Source of the DNA: Pseudomonas spelaei
GTDB taxonomy: Bacteria > Pseudomonadota > Gammaproteobacteria > Pseudomonadales > Pseudomonadaceae
Length of the DNA: 64,000 nt
NCBI RefSeq assembly: GCF_009724245.1
Contig: NZ_WNNK01000013.1
Coordinates: 124,001-188,000, forward strand
Direction: 5' to 3'
Shown piece by piece: positions 42,951 to 52,002 of the stretch. The notes beneath the pieces are model-generated. The model searched no databases, was not told the DNA's origin, and saw only the letters and a program-made list of their open reading frames with translations. A program made the translations under genes and the position numbers. Every line of letters starts with the position of its first letter. Position 1 is the stretch's first letter.

Positions 42951-43805
42951 TTACGGGTTTAAATTCAGATGAAGATTGTCGATCAACCGGGTAGCGCCCA
43001 GATAGGCCGCTACCAGGATCACCACGTCGCGATCCTCGGCGGTGGCCGGGCGCAAGTGTTGGCCCTGGCGAACCTCCAGGTAATCCATGCGCAAGCCGGC
43101 GGCTTCGATATGTCGGATCTGCTCAGCGCGCAGCTTGGCAAAATCCCGGTCTCCGGCTTCGATTGCGGTCGCGATCTGGCTCAGGCTGCGGTAGAGCACC
43201 GGCGCAATCGCTCGCTGCTCTTGGGAGAGGTAACCGTTGCGGGACGACAGGGCGAGCCCGTCATCCGCGCGCACGGTGGGCTCGCCGATAATCTGGATCG
43301 GCATGTTCAGGTCATGGGCCATGGCACGAATGACCGCCAGTTGCTGGTAGTCCTTCTGGCCAAACACCGCCAGATCCGGTTGAACCATGTTGAACAGTTT
43401 GCTGACCACGGTCGCCACGCCTTCGAAATGCCCCGGGCGGCTGGCGCCGCACAGGCCTTCGGACAGGTGTGGGACGCTGACGCGGGTTTGGCCGGCCATA
43501 CCGTCGGGGTACATTTCTTCAACGGTGGGCGTGAACAGCAAGTTGCAGCCGGCCTGGAGCAGTTTTTCCTGATCCGCTGCGAGAGTGCGCGGGTATTTGT
43601 CCAGATCTTCGCCTGCGCCAAATTGCAGCGGGTTGACGAAAATGCTCGCCACCACGAAGTCCACCCGCTGGGCAGCCTTGCTCACCAGTGCCGCGTGACC
43701 ACTGTGCAGGTTGCCCATGGTCGGCACAAAGCCAATGCGTTTGCCCTCGCTGCGCGCGCGGGCGACGGCGGCCCGCAGTTCGCGTACGGTTTTAACGGTG
43801 TTCAT
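42951..43805 (-). CDS. panC: pantothenate synthetase
   Basis: PanC, 284 aa, ligates pantoate and beta-alanine with ATP to give pantothenate. The HIGH-type motif is in FVPTMGNLHSGH. The pantoate and ATP sites FVNPLQFG, FGQKDYQQL and SSRNGYLS (KMSKS-like loop) are clear. The start is ATG 43805, which overlaps the panB stop (ATGA). A much longer open frame exists upstream but lies inside panB. The 238 nt after it (to pgi) contain no panD, so beta-alanine must come from a gene elsewhere. Confidence 0.97.
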   Translation of the reverse strand: MNTVKTVRELRAAVARARSEGKRIGFVPTMGNLHSGHAALVSKAAQRVDFVVASIFVNPLQFGAGEDLDKYPRTLAADQEKLLQAGCNLLFTPTVEEMYPDGMAGQTRVSVPHLSEGLCGASRPGHFEGVATVVSKLFNMVQPDLAVFGQKDYQQLAVIRAMAHDLNMPIQIIGEPTVRADDGLALSSRNGYLSQEQRAIAPVLYRSLSQIATAIEAGDRDFAKLRAEQIRHIEAAGLRMDYLEVRQGQHLRPATAEDRDVVILVAAYLGATRLIDNLHLNLNP

Positions 43806-44602
43806 GCAGAGAATCCGTGTTCGATGCCTGGGAAGGTAACGGCTTTGACTTCGGTGACGTAGGCGCTCAGAGCGGCATGAATGCTGTCCTGGCCGGCCAT
43901 GAAGTTCTTCACGAACTTCGGAACGTGGCCGGTGATGGAGAGCCCCAGCATGTCGTGTAACACCAAGACCTGGCCGTCGGTGGCGGAGCCTGCGCCAATG
44001 CCGATCACCGGTACCTTGACGGCCTGGGTGATTTCCGCCGCCAGTTCGCTGGGCACGCACTCCAACAGAATCATGGCCGCGCCCGCTTGCTCCAGGGCGA
44101 TGGCATCGGCGCGCATCTGGCGTGCCTGGGCTTCATTGCGGCCTTGTACCTTGTAACCGCCGAGGATGTTCACCGACTGTGGCGTCAGGCCCATGTGTAC
44201 GCACACCGGAACGCCACGCTCAGCCAGCAGGCGAATCGATTCGGCGAGCCAGGCGGCGCCTTCCACCTTGATCATGTGCGCACCGGCTTGCATCAGTTTG
44301 CCGGCGTTGTGCAGGGTCTGTTCGACGGTGGCGTAACCCATGAACGGCAGGTCGGCGATGATAAATGCCCCATCGTTGCCGCGCTTGACGCTGGCGGTGT
44401 GGTAGGCGAGCTCATCGGTGGTGACGGGCAGGGTGCTGTCATTCCCTTGTAGAACCATGCCCAGGGAGTCGCCCACCAGTAACACTTCAACTCCGGCCTG
44501 GCAGCAAGCCTGGGCGAAGGTGGCGTCATAGCAGGTCAGCATGGTGATTTTTTCACCTTTGAGTTTGAGGCTCTGCAAGGTGGTCAGGGTAATGTTTGGC
44601 AT
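43802..44602 (-). CDS. panB: 3-methyl-2-oxobutanoate hydroxymethyltransferase
   Basis: PanB, 266 aa, transfers a hydroxymethyl group from methylene-THF to ketoisovalerate to make ketopantoate. The TIM-barrel motifs KITMLTCYDATFAQ, VGDSLGMVLQG and VPVIGIGAGSATDGQVLVLHD are visible, as is the metal-binding VKVEGA. It is coupled to panC by a 4-nt overlap. The region before it (44603-44968) has a REPIN and three TGTTAC repeats rather than a gene. Confidence 0.98.
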   Translation of the reverse strand: MPNITLTTLQSLKLKGEKITMLTCYDATFAQACCQAGVEVLLVGDSLGMVLQGNDSTLPVTTDELAYHTASVKRGNDGAFIIADLPFMGYATVEQTLHNAGKLMQAGAHMIKVEGAAWLAESIRLLAERGVPVCVHMGLTPQSVNILGGYKVQGRNEAQARQMRADAIALEQAGAAMILLECVPSELAAEITQAVKVPVIGIGAGSATDGQVLVLHDMLGLSITGHVPKFVKNFMAGQDSIHAALSAYVTEVKAVTFPGIEHGFSA

Positions 44603-44781
44603 GAAAAGGGTCCTCGTTCAGGCGCTTGGAAACAGCGAGTAACGCGCGTGAGTCTTCGTTTATACAGGCGCACTTTCTTAAGAATCAGTGCTTATAAGGC
44701 CTGGATTGCGCCCTTTAGCGCCGGGTTGGCGGCAGCGGGACGCCTATAGTCGTGAGGAGAACTCTGGAAGTCAATTGGATG

Positions 44782-44812
44782 TGTTACCGCATTGTTACGG
44801 TTGAGGTGTTAC
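44782..44812. repeat. three TGTTAC direct repeats
   Basis: TGTTAC occurs at 44782-44787, 44793-44798 and 44807-44812, with unit spacings of 11 and 14. TGTTAC is the half-site I recall for CbrB operators. The inverted partner needed for the full palindrome is absent, so function is uncertain. It lies about 180-210 bp before panB. Confidence 0.4.
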
Positions 44813-44873
44813 CCCCGGTTACTGATGCGATTCAGCAGGTAGGACGGTGTATTCAAGGGGGTCGCAGATCAAC

Positions 44874-44960
44874 TGTGGGAGCTGGCTTGCCTGCGATTGC
44901 ATCACCGCGACACACCTGCTGCGCCGGGCCGCCCGCATCGCAGGCAAGCCAGCTCCCACA
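44874..44960. repeat. REPIN (paired REP palindrome)
   Basis: Two perfect inverted 24-nt arms, 44874-44897 and 44937-44960, beginning TGTGGGAGCTGGCTTGCC, around a 39-nt loop. This is the REPIN form typical of the P. fluorescens group, mobilised in trans by RAYT transposases. No RAYT gene is in the window. Confidence 0.92.
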
Positions 44961-44968
44961 TGATTGCG

Positions 44969-45454
44969 TCAGGCCGCAGGCAGGCGTTCCAGGCCGACAA
45001 ACGGGCAGGCATCCAGCAAGTCGCTTAGCAAGCGGCCATCGGCCAATTGCAGGCTGGCTGGGGCCAGTTCTGCGAGGGGGTAGAGCACGAATGCCCGTAG
45101 ATGGATCTGGTAGTGCGGTACCTTGAGCCGAGGCTCATCAATCAGTCGATCACCGAACAGCAGGATGTCCAGGTCCAGCGTGCGTGGGCCCCAACGCTCA
45201 AGGCGTTCACGGCCCTGATCGTGCTCGATGGTTTGCAGCGCATCCAGCAACGCCAGCGGCGCGAGGTTGCTGTCCAGGGCCGCAACCGCGTTGGTGTAAC
45301 GCGGCTGACCAGGGGACAAGGAATCACTTTGATAGAAGGCGGAGACGCCCGCCAGCGTGGTGTTCGGCAATTGCGCCAAGGCCTCGATGGCGTTACGCAA
45401 TTGTTGTTCCGGGGCAGACAAGTTGCTGCCCATGCCGATATAGATGCGTTCCAC
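44969..45454 (-). CDS. folK: 2-amino-4-hydroxy-6-hydroxymethyldihydropteridine pyrophosphokinase
   Basis: FolK (HPPK), 161 aa, pyrophosphorylates the pterin before FolP acts. The N-terminal IGMGSNLS, the substrate loop (SAFYQSDSLSPGQPRYTNAV) and the magnesium/pterin motif RWGPRTLDLDILLFGD are hallmarks. It begins 5 nt after pcnB on the same strand, the conserved pcnB-folK pair. Confidence 0.97.
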   Translation of the reverse strand: MERIYIGMGSNLSAPEQQLRNAIEALAQLPNTTLAGVSAFYQSDSLSPGQPRYTNAVAALDSNLAPLALLDALQTIEHDQGRERLERWGPRTLDLDILLFGDRLIDEPRLKVPHYQIHLRAFVLYPLAELAPASLQLADGRLLSDLLDACPFVGLERLPAA

Positions 45455-45459
45455 CGTGT

Positions 45460-46866
45460 TTACTCGCCAGACGCGCTCGGTATATCGGCAGCGCTGCGTT
45501 TGCGTTTGCTGCCGCTGCTGCGTCGACGTTTTTTCGGCGCATCGCCGGTGCCATCGCCCTTGCCGCTCAGGTCACGAATCATCTCGCGACGTTCGCTGTC
45601 GTTGGCGTCCTGATAATCCGTCCACCATTCTCCCAGGCCATCGGTCTGCTCGCCGGCGCTTTCACGCAACAGCAGGAAGTCGTAGCCGGCGCGGAAGCGC
45701 GGGTTGTCCAGCAACATGTCGGCGCGTTTACCGCTACGTCGTGGCAGGCGCTCCTGCATGTCCCAGATCTCGCGGATCGGCAGGGTGAAACGCTTAGGGA
45801 TAGCAATGCGTTGGCACTGTTCGGCGATCAGTTCGTGAGCCGCCTCCTGCATGGCCGGAATCGGCGGCATGCCACGATTCTGCAAGCGCAATACCCGTGC
45901 TGGCAGCGCAGGCCACAGCAGGGCGGCAAACAGGAAGGCCGGGGTTACCGGCTTGTTCTGCTTGATGCGCAGGTCGGTGTTGACCAGCGCCTCGCTGATC
46001 AGGGTGTGGGTGTACGTCGGGTTGTGCTCCAGTGCTTCGGCGCTGGCCGGGAACAATGGATCGAACAACTGCAGGTCCACGAGCATTTCGAAGGTATCGG
46101 CGGCGTAGCCGGAGAGGAACAGCTTGAGCACCTCTTCGAACAGACGTGCCGAGGGGATTTCCCGCAGCATCGGTGCCAGTTCGCGAATCGGCGCGGCGGT
46201 GTGTTTCTCGATACCGAAGTTCAGCTTTGCGGCAAAACGCACGGCCCGCAGCATCCGCACCGGGTCTTCCTGGTAGCGTTGCGTCGGGTCGCCGATCAGG
46301 CGCAGCAGGTTGTTGCGGATGTCATGTACGCCATTGGCGTAATCGAGGATGCGCTCGCTGACCGGGTCGTAGTACAGGGCATTGATGGTGAAGTCGCGGC
46401 GCTGCGCGTCTTCTTCCAGGGTGCCGTAGACGTTGTCCCGCAGGATGCGCCCGCTTTCGTTGCGGGAAGACTGATTGCTGTCTTCCTCTTCATCGTTTTG
46501 CGGGTGATTGGCGCGGAAGGTCGCTACTTCGATGATTTCGCGACCGAAGTGGATATGCACCAACTTGAAGCGCCGGCCGATGATTCGCGCATTGCGAAAT
46601 TCGGCCCGCACTTGTTCCGGCGTGGCGCTGGTGGCGACGTCGAAATCCTTGGGCGTGATATTGAGCAGCATGTCGCGCACGCAACCCCCGACCAGGTAAG
46701 CCTGGTAGCCGGCATTCTGCAGGCGTTCGACGATGTTCACCGCATAACGGCTGAACTGGGCGCGTTGCAGCGAATGTTGGCTGCTGTTGAGCACTTCAGG
46801 CGTGCTGCGTTTGTGTTGCGTACGACGCAAAGGCGAACGGAATGACTGGAACAACTTCTTCAGCAT
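45460..46866 (-). CDS. pcnB: poly(A) polymerase I
   Basis: PcnB, 468 aa from ATG 46866, adds 3' A tails that mark RNAs for decay. The nucleotidyltransferase head (GYQAYLVGGCVRDMLL, KDFDVATSA with the catalytic Asp pair) and the RNA-binding neck follow the class II pattern. The C-terminus is very basic (KKRRRSSGSKRKR). An in-frame GTG at 46875 would add MHP; neither start has a good ribosome site. The upstream 713-nt gap carries CrcZ RNA reading in the same direction, so some readthrough into pcnB is possible. Confidence 0.95.
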   Translation of the reverse strand: MLKKLFQSFRSPLRRTQHKRSTPEVLNSSQHSLQRAQFSRYAVNIVERLQNAGYQAYLVGGCVRDMLLNITPKDFDVATSATPEQVRAEFRNARIIGRRFKLVHIHFGREIIEVATFRANHPQNDEEEDSNQSSRNESGRILRDNVYGTLEEDAQRRDFTINALYYDPVSERILDYANGVHDIRNNLLRLIGDPTQRYQEDPVRMLRAVRFAAKLNFGIEKHTAAPIRELAPMLREIPSARLFEEVLKLFLSGYAADTFEMLVDLQLFDPLFPASAEALEHNPTYTHTLISEALVNTDLRIKQNKPVTPAFLFAALLWPALPARVLRLQNRGMPPIPAMQEAAHELIAEQCQRIAIPKRFTLPIREIWDMQERLPRRSGKRADMLLDNPRFRAGYDFLLLRESAGEQTDGLGEWWTDYQDANDSERREMIRDLSGKGDGTGDAPKKRRRSSGSKRKRSAADIPSASGE

Positions 46867-47024
46867 GGGATGCACTGTTTGAAGGAATGTTCGGCCATAA
46901 CGAAGAATGACCGCATGATGGGCCGGGATTCTAGCATTTAGTCAGGGGATGGTGTAGGAACTAGCTGCAAGCCTTGAGCCAGAAGCTTAAAGATAGGGGA
47001 AACGGTCGAATTCCAGAAGCCAAA

Positions 47025-47397
47025 TTGTAGAAACTACAAGGGGAGCCGAAGCTCCCCCAGAAGTAGTTGCGTGCTCTATTTTTATTATTGATTTCGGGCT
47101 TCTTGTTTTTGTTGATCGCCCTTGCCATGAAGCTTCACCTTCATGACCCTCCCAATCGGGAGCCAAGAGCAAACGGATTGCTTTGGTCGCTGTGTTGCTG
47201 ATCTACGATCCAACCAGTTCAGGCTCTGCCTTAGGGCAGTTTTTGTTGTTCTCGGCCTGGTTGCGGGGCAAGCCCCAAATGCAACGCCTCTCCAAAAGAA
47301 TCAGTTAGCTGCGCCTCCGCCGTGTTGTTTTTGTTATGCGTGAGTCGATACGTCTTATTTTTATTGTCTTGTACATTTGCTTGTTATTGTTTTTGTA
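47025..47397 (-). ncRNA. crcZ: CrcZ small RNA (Hfq/Crc decoy)
   Basis: A small RNA of about 373 nt on the minus strand. CrcZ titrates Hfq-Crc and thereby relieves catabolite repression. It begins about 12 nt after a sigma-54 promoter and ends at a GGGGAGC-TTCG-GCTCCCC hairpin (47040-47057). On the minus strand it contains six A-rich CA motifs of the AACAA/AATAA type, at about 47077-47094, 47102-47114, 47239-47250, 47324-47336, 47354-47366 and 47381-47395. Such motifs are Hfq distal-face sites. Its position between cbrB and pcnB is that of crcZ in P. aeruginosa. The 3' end is approximate. Short frames inside it are not genes. Confidence 0.93.
47040..47057 (-). terminator. terminator of CrcZ
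   Basis: On the minus strand GGGGAGC-TTCG-GCTCCCC with an outer AACTAC/GTAGTT extension, then TTGTAGTTTCT. The T-run is interrupted. Confidence 0.65.
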
Positions 47398-47407
47398 CTA
47401 AGCATAT

Positions 47408-47424
47408 AGCAGGGTGCGTGCCAA
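47408..47424 (-). promoter_or_regulatory. sigma-54 promoter of crcZ
   Basis: Minus strand TTGGCAC-GCACC-CTGCT with GG and GC exactly 10 nt apart. Transcription should start near 47397. Confidence 0.92.
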
Positions 47425-47481
47425 CTTTTGTGAGGCCCAACAAAATAAGGGGTCAAACGCATTTTCGGGTTTTTGAGGGCC

Positions 47482-47523
47482 AAAAAAAGCCGGGGCTTCG
47501 TTACCGTAAGCCCCGGCTTTTGT
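47482..47523 (-). terminator. terminator of cbrB
   Basis: AAAGCCGGGGCTT pairs with AAGCCCCGGCTTT (a 13-bp stem), with a seven-U run on the minus strand. It ends the cbrA-cbrB message and lies upstream of the crcZ promoter. Confidence 0.9.
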
Positions 47524-47546
47524 TACGTGAATTGTCTGCGGTAACA
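47521..47546. promoter_or_regulatory. CbrB operator of crcZ
   Basis: TGTTAC (47521-47526), 14 nt and GTAACA (47541-47546) match the CbrB consensus I recall exactly. The centre is about 137 bp before the CrcZ start. A further half-site TGTTAC is at 47566-47571. The site abuts the cbrB terminator. Confidence 0.88.
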
Positions 47547-47588
47547 GTTTTTTCACATCTGAGGGTGTTACCTGTGGGGGAACCCCTT

Positions 47589-49025
47589 TCAGCTTTCGCT
47601 GGCTACCCCGGTCTTGCGCCGTGGAATGCCCAGGCGCTGGCGCCGTTCCCACAGGCATTTGCGGCTGACGCCCAACTTGCGAGCCAATTCGGTCTCGGTC
47701 ATATGATCCTGGTGCTCCAGGACGAAGTGCTGGAAGTAATCTTCCAGTGACAAATCTTCGGTAGGTTCGTGGCTGGTGTTACTGCCGCCGCCCTGTTGTG
47801 GGGCCAAGCCGATGAAGTCGTCATCGTCCAGGTCACTGAGTTCGATATCGATGCCCAGTAGCTCGGCAGAGATTTCCGGGCTCTCTGACAGAATCACCGC
47901 GCGTTCTACCGCGTTCTCCAGTTCCCGTACGTTACCCGGCCAGGAGTAATGCCGAATCGCCTGCTCGGCGTCGGTGGCGAACTTCAGGTCGGTCCGGTTG
48001 ACGCGAGCACTCTGGCGCACCAGGAACGCGTTGGCGATCTCGTTGACGTCGGCGCCACGCTCACGCAGGGCTGGCAGTTTGAGAGCGATTACGTGCAGGC
48101 GGTAATAAAGGTCTTCACGGAACTGACCGATCTTCGCCAGGCTTTTCAGGTCCCGGTGAGTGGCCGCGATCAGTCGTACATCGACCTTCTGCGATTGCAC
48201 CGAGCCTACGCGACGAATCTCGCCTTCTTGCAGTACCCGCAGCAGTCGTGCCTGGGCTTCCAGTGGCAACTCACCGATTTCATCCAGAAACAGGGTACCG
48301 CCATCGGCAGCTTCGACCAGGCCGGCACGCCCAGCGCTGGCACCGGTAAAGGCGCCCTTTTCGTGGCCGAACAGCTCGGACTCGATCAGGGATTCGGGGA
48401 TCGCCGCGCAGTTCACCGAAATCATCGGTGCCTTGGCGCGCTTGGACAGGTTGTGCAGGGCGCGGGCCACCAGCTCTTTGCCGGTGCCCGACTCGCCCTG
48501 AATCAATACATTGGAGTCCGTGGGCGCCACTTTGCGGATCTTGCTGTACAGGTCCTGCATCGGTGGGCAGGAACCAATAATGCCGATTTCGCCGTTGCTG
48601 TTGTCGATGCCTGGTTTTTCAGCGCCGTTGGCCGCTTTGCCGGCAGGGCGTTCGGCCGATGCATGGCTGCCCGACTGTCGGTCGCGCAGGATGCGGGCCA
48701 CGGCCTGGAGCATTTCGTCGTGGTCGAAAGGCTTGGCGATGTAGTCCACCGCGCCCATCTTCATCGAGTCCACCGCCGAACGCAGGCTGGCGTAGCTGGT
48801 CATGATCAGCACCGGCGTGCCTTGGCCGAGCTTGATCAGCTCGGTGCCAGGCGCGCCCGGAAGGCGCAGGTCACTGACGATCAGGTCGAACGTGGGAATA
48901 CTGAAACGCTCTTGGGCTTCCTGCACCGAGCCGGCTTCGCTGACCTGGTACTGATTACGTTCAAGCAGGCGACGCAAGGCAGAGCGGATAATGGTTTCGT
49001 CTTCGACGATCAAAATGTGCGGCAT
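47589..49025 (-). CDS. cbrB: response regulator CbrB (sigma-54 activator)
   Basis: CbrB, 478 aa, an NtrC-type activator. The receiver domain is at 1-120 with phospho-acceptor D52 (VSDLRLPG). The AAA+ domain is at about 150-380 with Walker A GESGTGKE at 177-184, GAFTGA (sigma-54 contact) in HEKGAFTGASAGRAG, and FLDEIGEL. A Fis-type helix-turn-helix is at about 435-470 (MTETELARKLGVSRKCLWER). With CbrA it controls use of amino acids and other carbon sources, mainly through CrcZ, whose gene lies right after it. It is 22 nt downstream of cbrA. Confidence 0.97.
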   Translation of the reverse strand: MPHILIVEDETIIRSALRRLLERNQYQVSEAGSVQEAQERFSIPTFDLIVSDLRLPGAPGTELIKLGQGTPVLIMTSYASLRSAVDSMKMGAVDYIAKPFDHDEMLQAVARILRDRQSGSHASAERPAGKAANGAEKPGIDNSNGEIGIIGSCPPMQDLYSKIRKVAPTDSNVLIQGESGTGKELVARALHNLSKRAKAPMISVNCAAIPESLIESELFGHEKGAFTGASAGRAGLVEAADGGTLFLDEIGELPLEAQARLLRVLQEGEIRRVGSVQSQKVDVRLIAATHRDLKSLAKIGQFREDLYYRLHVIALKLPALRERGADVNEIANAFLVRQSARVNRTDLKFATDAEQAIRHYSWPGNVRELENAVERAVILSESPEISAELLGIDIELSDLDDDDFIGLAPQQGGGSNTSHEPTEDLSLEDYFQHFVLEHQDHMTETELARKLGVSRKCLWERRQRLGIPRRKTGVASES

Positions 49026-49047
49026 TGATTCAATTCTCTCGACGGTC

Positions 49048-52002
49048 TCAGTTCACAGCGGACGTCGCTTCGACATGACGCGGCAAGGTCACCCGAATAC
49101 GGGTGCCGCGTTGGCTTTCGGTGTCAGCCGGGCTGTCGATGGTGATTTGTCCATAATGCTCTTCAACGATGGAATAGACCAGTGCGAGGCCCAGACCGGT
49201 GCCTTCACCCGGATCCTTGGTGGTGAAGAAGGGTTCGAACAATCGGTCCTTGATGTTCTGTGGAATGCCGCTGCCTTCGTCCTCGACGATCAGGTCGATG
49301 GTGTGCTCGAAAGCCTCGCTCTTGACACGTACCGCGCTGCCGGCCGGTGATGCATCGCGGGCGTTGGACAGCAAATTGATCAGCACCTGTGCCAAGCGCT
49401 GAGAGTCTCCGTCGACCCAGTGGTCCGGGTCGCACAGGTTGAAGAACTGTACTTCGAAATTGCGCCGGTTCAAGGCCAGCAGCCCAATGGCATCCTGGGC
49501 AACTTCCGCCAGGCATACCGCTTCATCATGATTTTGATGGGCGCCAGCGTGGGCGAAGCTCATCAGCGACTGCACGATGCGTGAGACACGTTTGGTCTGT
49601 TCGAGGATTTGCCCGCTGATTTCGGTGATTTCACCGTCTTCTTCCCGCTCTTCCCGCAGGTTCTGCGCCAGGCAGGCGATGCCGGTGATCGGATTGCCGA
49701 TTTCATGGGCGACACCGGCGGCCAGGCGACCAATGCTGGCCAGGCGCTCGGAGTGCACCAGTTTGTCTTCGAGCATCTGGGTTTCGGTCAGGTCTTCTAC
49801 CAGCAGCACCAAACCGCTGTTGCCGGGTGCCAGCGGCTCGTCGATGGCCGCTTTGTGCAGGTTGAGCCAGCGGGTCTGGCCGTCGAGGGCCAGGTGCTGT
49901 TTGTGCAAGTGCTCATCCGGCAGGTTGATAAAACCCTGGAGCAGCTCTTTCCATGGCTCGCCGATGGTGTTCAGGCGTGAGCCCACCACACGCTGGGCGG
50001 CGATGCCGGTGAGCTCTTCCATGGCTTTGTTCCACATCAGGATCTCTTGATCCTTGGCCAGGGAACAGACGCCCATGGGCAACTCCTGCAATGTTTGGCG
50101 GTGATAACGGCGCAGGGCGTCGAGTTCGGCGGCAAGGCCGGTGAGGCGCGAGTGATAATCCTCAAGCCGGCTTTCGATGAAGTGGATGTCCTCGGTGACA
50201 TAGTTCTCACCACCCGCCTTGTAGGGCAGGAAGGTCTCGACCATGTCCTGGGACACGCTGGGGCCCATCAGCCCGGACAGGTTGGCTTCGATACGATCAC
50301 GCAGGCGACGCAAGGCATAAGGCCGGCGCTCGTCGAACGGCAAGTAAAGGTCACGCAATGCCTGTTCGACCTCCTTTTGCGCAGCCTTGGCGCCCAGGGG
50401 TTTGGCCAATTGCGTGGCGAACTCCTGGGGGGAGGCCGCATGCAATTCGCGGCGCTGCGGACGACGTACGTTGTCCACCGCGCACGCTTCGGCGGCGCTG
50501 GTTTCTTCGGGGCTGGCGTTGGTGAACAGTGAGATCAGGGTGAACATGAGTACGTTGGCCGCCAGCGAGGCAATGGCTGCCATGTGCCAGCTGGTGTCGT
50601 CCAACACGTAGATCATGTTCAACAACGGAATGTAGAAGCCCTGCAGATTGCCCACCAGCGGCAACAGCATGGTCACCAGCCACACCAGGATCCCGGCCAG
50701 CAGCCCGGCGATAAAGCCACGACGGTTGGCGGTGGGCCAATACAGAACCGAGAGCACGCCCGGCAGGAACTGCAAGGTGGCCACAAAAGCGACGATGCCG
50801 AGGTTGGCCAGGTCTTGCTCGGCGCCCAGCAACAGGTAGAAGCCGTAACCCGCCATGATGATCGCGACGATCAGCGCCCGGCGTGTCCATTTCAGCCAGC
50901 GATAGATATTGCCTTCGGCGGGCGGCTGATACAGCGGCAGCACCAAGTGATTGAGTGCCATGCCCGACAACGCCAGCGTCGTGACGATGATCAATCCACT
51001 GGCAGCCGATAAGCCACCAACGTAGGCCAGCAGTGCCAGGGACTTGCTGTTGGCGGCAATCCCGACACCCAGGGTGAAATATTCAGGATTGGTGGTTGCA
51101 CCCAGTTTCAGGCCGGCCCAGAGGATCAGCGGCACCGCCAGGCTCATCAACAGCAAAAACAGCGGCAAACCCCAACTGGCACTGACCAGCGAGCGCGGAT
51201 TGAGGTTTTCGGTGAAGGTCATGTGGTACATGTGCGGCATGACAATGGCTGAGGCAAAGAACACCAACAGCAGCGTGCGCCATGGGCCTTCTTGCAGCGG
51301 CGTGTGCAGCGCGGCAAGTGCGGTCTGGTTCTGCAGCAGCCACAGTTCCAGTTGTTGCGGACCGTCGAACACGCCGTACAGTGCGTAGAGGCCGACGCCA
51401 CCGATGGCGATAAGTTTGATCACCGATTCAAAAGCAATCGCGAACACCAGGCCTTCGTGTTTTTCCCGGGTGGCGATATGCCGTGAACCGAAGAAAATCG
51501 TGAACAGGGTAATCAGCGCGCAGAAGCTCAGGGCAACTCGGTGCTGCACCGGCTCGCGGGTGAGGATGCCGATGGAGTCGGCCACAGCCTGGATCTGCAA
51601 TGCCAGTAACGGCAGCACACCGATCAACATGAAGATCGTGGTCAGTGCCCCGGCCCAGGTGCTGCGAAAGCGGAAGGCAAACAGGTCCGCGAGGGACGAC
51701 AGTTGATAGGTGCGGGTGATTTTCAGGATCGGGTAGAGCAGCACCGGCGCGAGCAGAAACGCCCCGGACACCCCGAGATAACTGGAGAGAAAGCCATAAC
51801 CGTACTGGTAGGCCAAGCCCACCGTGCCATAGAACGCCCAAGCGCTGGCATAGACGCCGAGCGATAAGGTGTAGGTCAACGGATGGCGAATGATCGCCCG
51901 CGGAATCATTCCACGCTCACTGATCCAGGCCACCCCGAACAGCGCAGCCAGGTAGGCGGCGCTGATCAGCAGCATCTGGGTCAGGCTAAAGCTCATCGGC
52001 AT
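49048..52002 (-). CDS. cbrA: sensor histidine kinase CbrA
   Basis: CbrA, 984 aa, a fused transporter-kinase. The first 480 residues or so form a sodium/solute symporter-like (SLC5/PutP) membrane domain with about 13 helices. A linker of the STAC type and a PAS-like domain (about 630-740, MGVCSLAKDQEILMWNKAME) lead to the kinase. The phospho-acceptor is H766 in GVAHEIGNPITG. The HATPase domain has INLLSNARDA and GTGLGLALVYSIVEEH. Histidine transport by CbrA has been reported in P. fluorescens and P. putida. The start is ATG 52002 or 51996; both overlap the cbrX stop. Confidence 0.97.
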   Translation of the reverse strand: MPMSFSLTQMLLISAAYLAALFGVAWISERGMIPRAIIRHPLTYTLSLGVYASAWAFYGTVGLAYQYGYGFLSSYLGVSGAFLLAPVLLYPILKITRTYQLSSLADLFAFRFRSTWAGALTTIFMLIGVLPLLALQIQAVADSIGILTREPVQHRVALSFCALITLFTIFFGSRHIATREKHEGLVFAIAFESVIKLIAIGGVGLYALYGVFDGPQQLELWLLQNQTALAALHTPLQEGPWRTLLLVFFASAIVMPHMYHMTFTENLNPRSLVSASWGLPLFLLLMSLAVPLILWAGLKLGATTNPEYFTLGVGIAANSKSLALLAYVGGLSAASGLIIVTTLALSGMALNHLVLPLYQPPAEGNIYRWLKWTRRALIVAIIMAGYGFYLLLGAEQDLANLGIVAFVATLQFLPGVLSVLYWPTANRRGFIAGLLAGILVWLVTMLLPLVGNLQGFYIPLLNMIYVLDDTSWHMAAIASLAANVLMFTLISLFTNASPEETSAAEACAVDNVRRPQRRELHAASPQEFATQLAKPLGAKAAQKEVEQALRDLYLPFDERRPYALRRLRDRIEANLSGLMGPSVSQDMVETFLPYKAGGENYVTEDIHFIESRLEDYHSRLTGLAAELDALRRYHRQTLQELPMGVCSLAKDQEILMWNKAMEELTGIAAQRVVGSRLNTIGEPWKELLQGFINLPDEHLHKQHLALDGQTRWLNLHKAAIDEPLAPGNSGLVLLVEDLTETQMLEDKLVHSERLASIGRLAAGVAHEIGNPITGIACLAQNLREEREEDGEITEISGQILEQTKRVSRIVQSLMSFAHAGAHQNHDEAVCLAEVAQDAIGLLALNRRNFEVQFFNLCDPDHWVDGDSQRLAQVLINLLSNARDASPAGSAVRVKSEAFEHTIDLIVEDEGSGIPQNIKDRLFEPFFTTKDPGEGTGLGLALVYSIVEEHYGQITIDSPADTESQRGTRIRVTLPRHVEATSAVN

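Noticed and set aside
45184..46845. A 553-codon plus-strand frame opposite pcnB and folK
   Set aside because: It spans two real genes on the other strand and lacks family character.
46987..47172. Short minus-strand frame inside the CrcZ region
   Set aside because: It overlaps the CrcZ terminator and CA motifs; no ribosome site and no homology.
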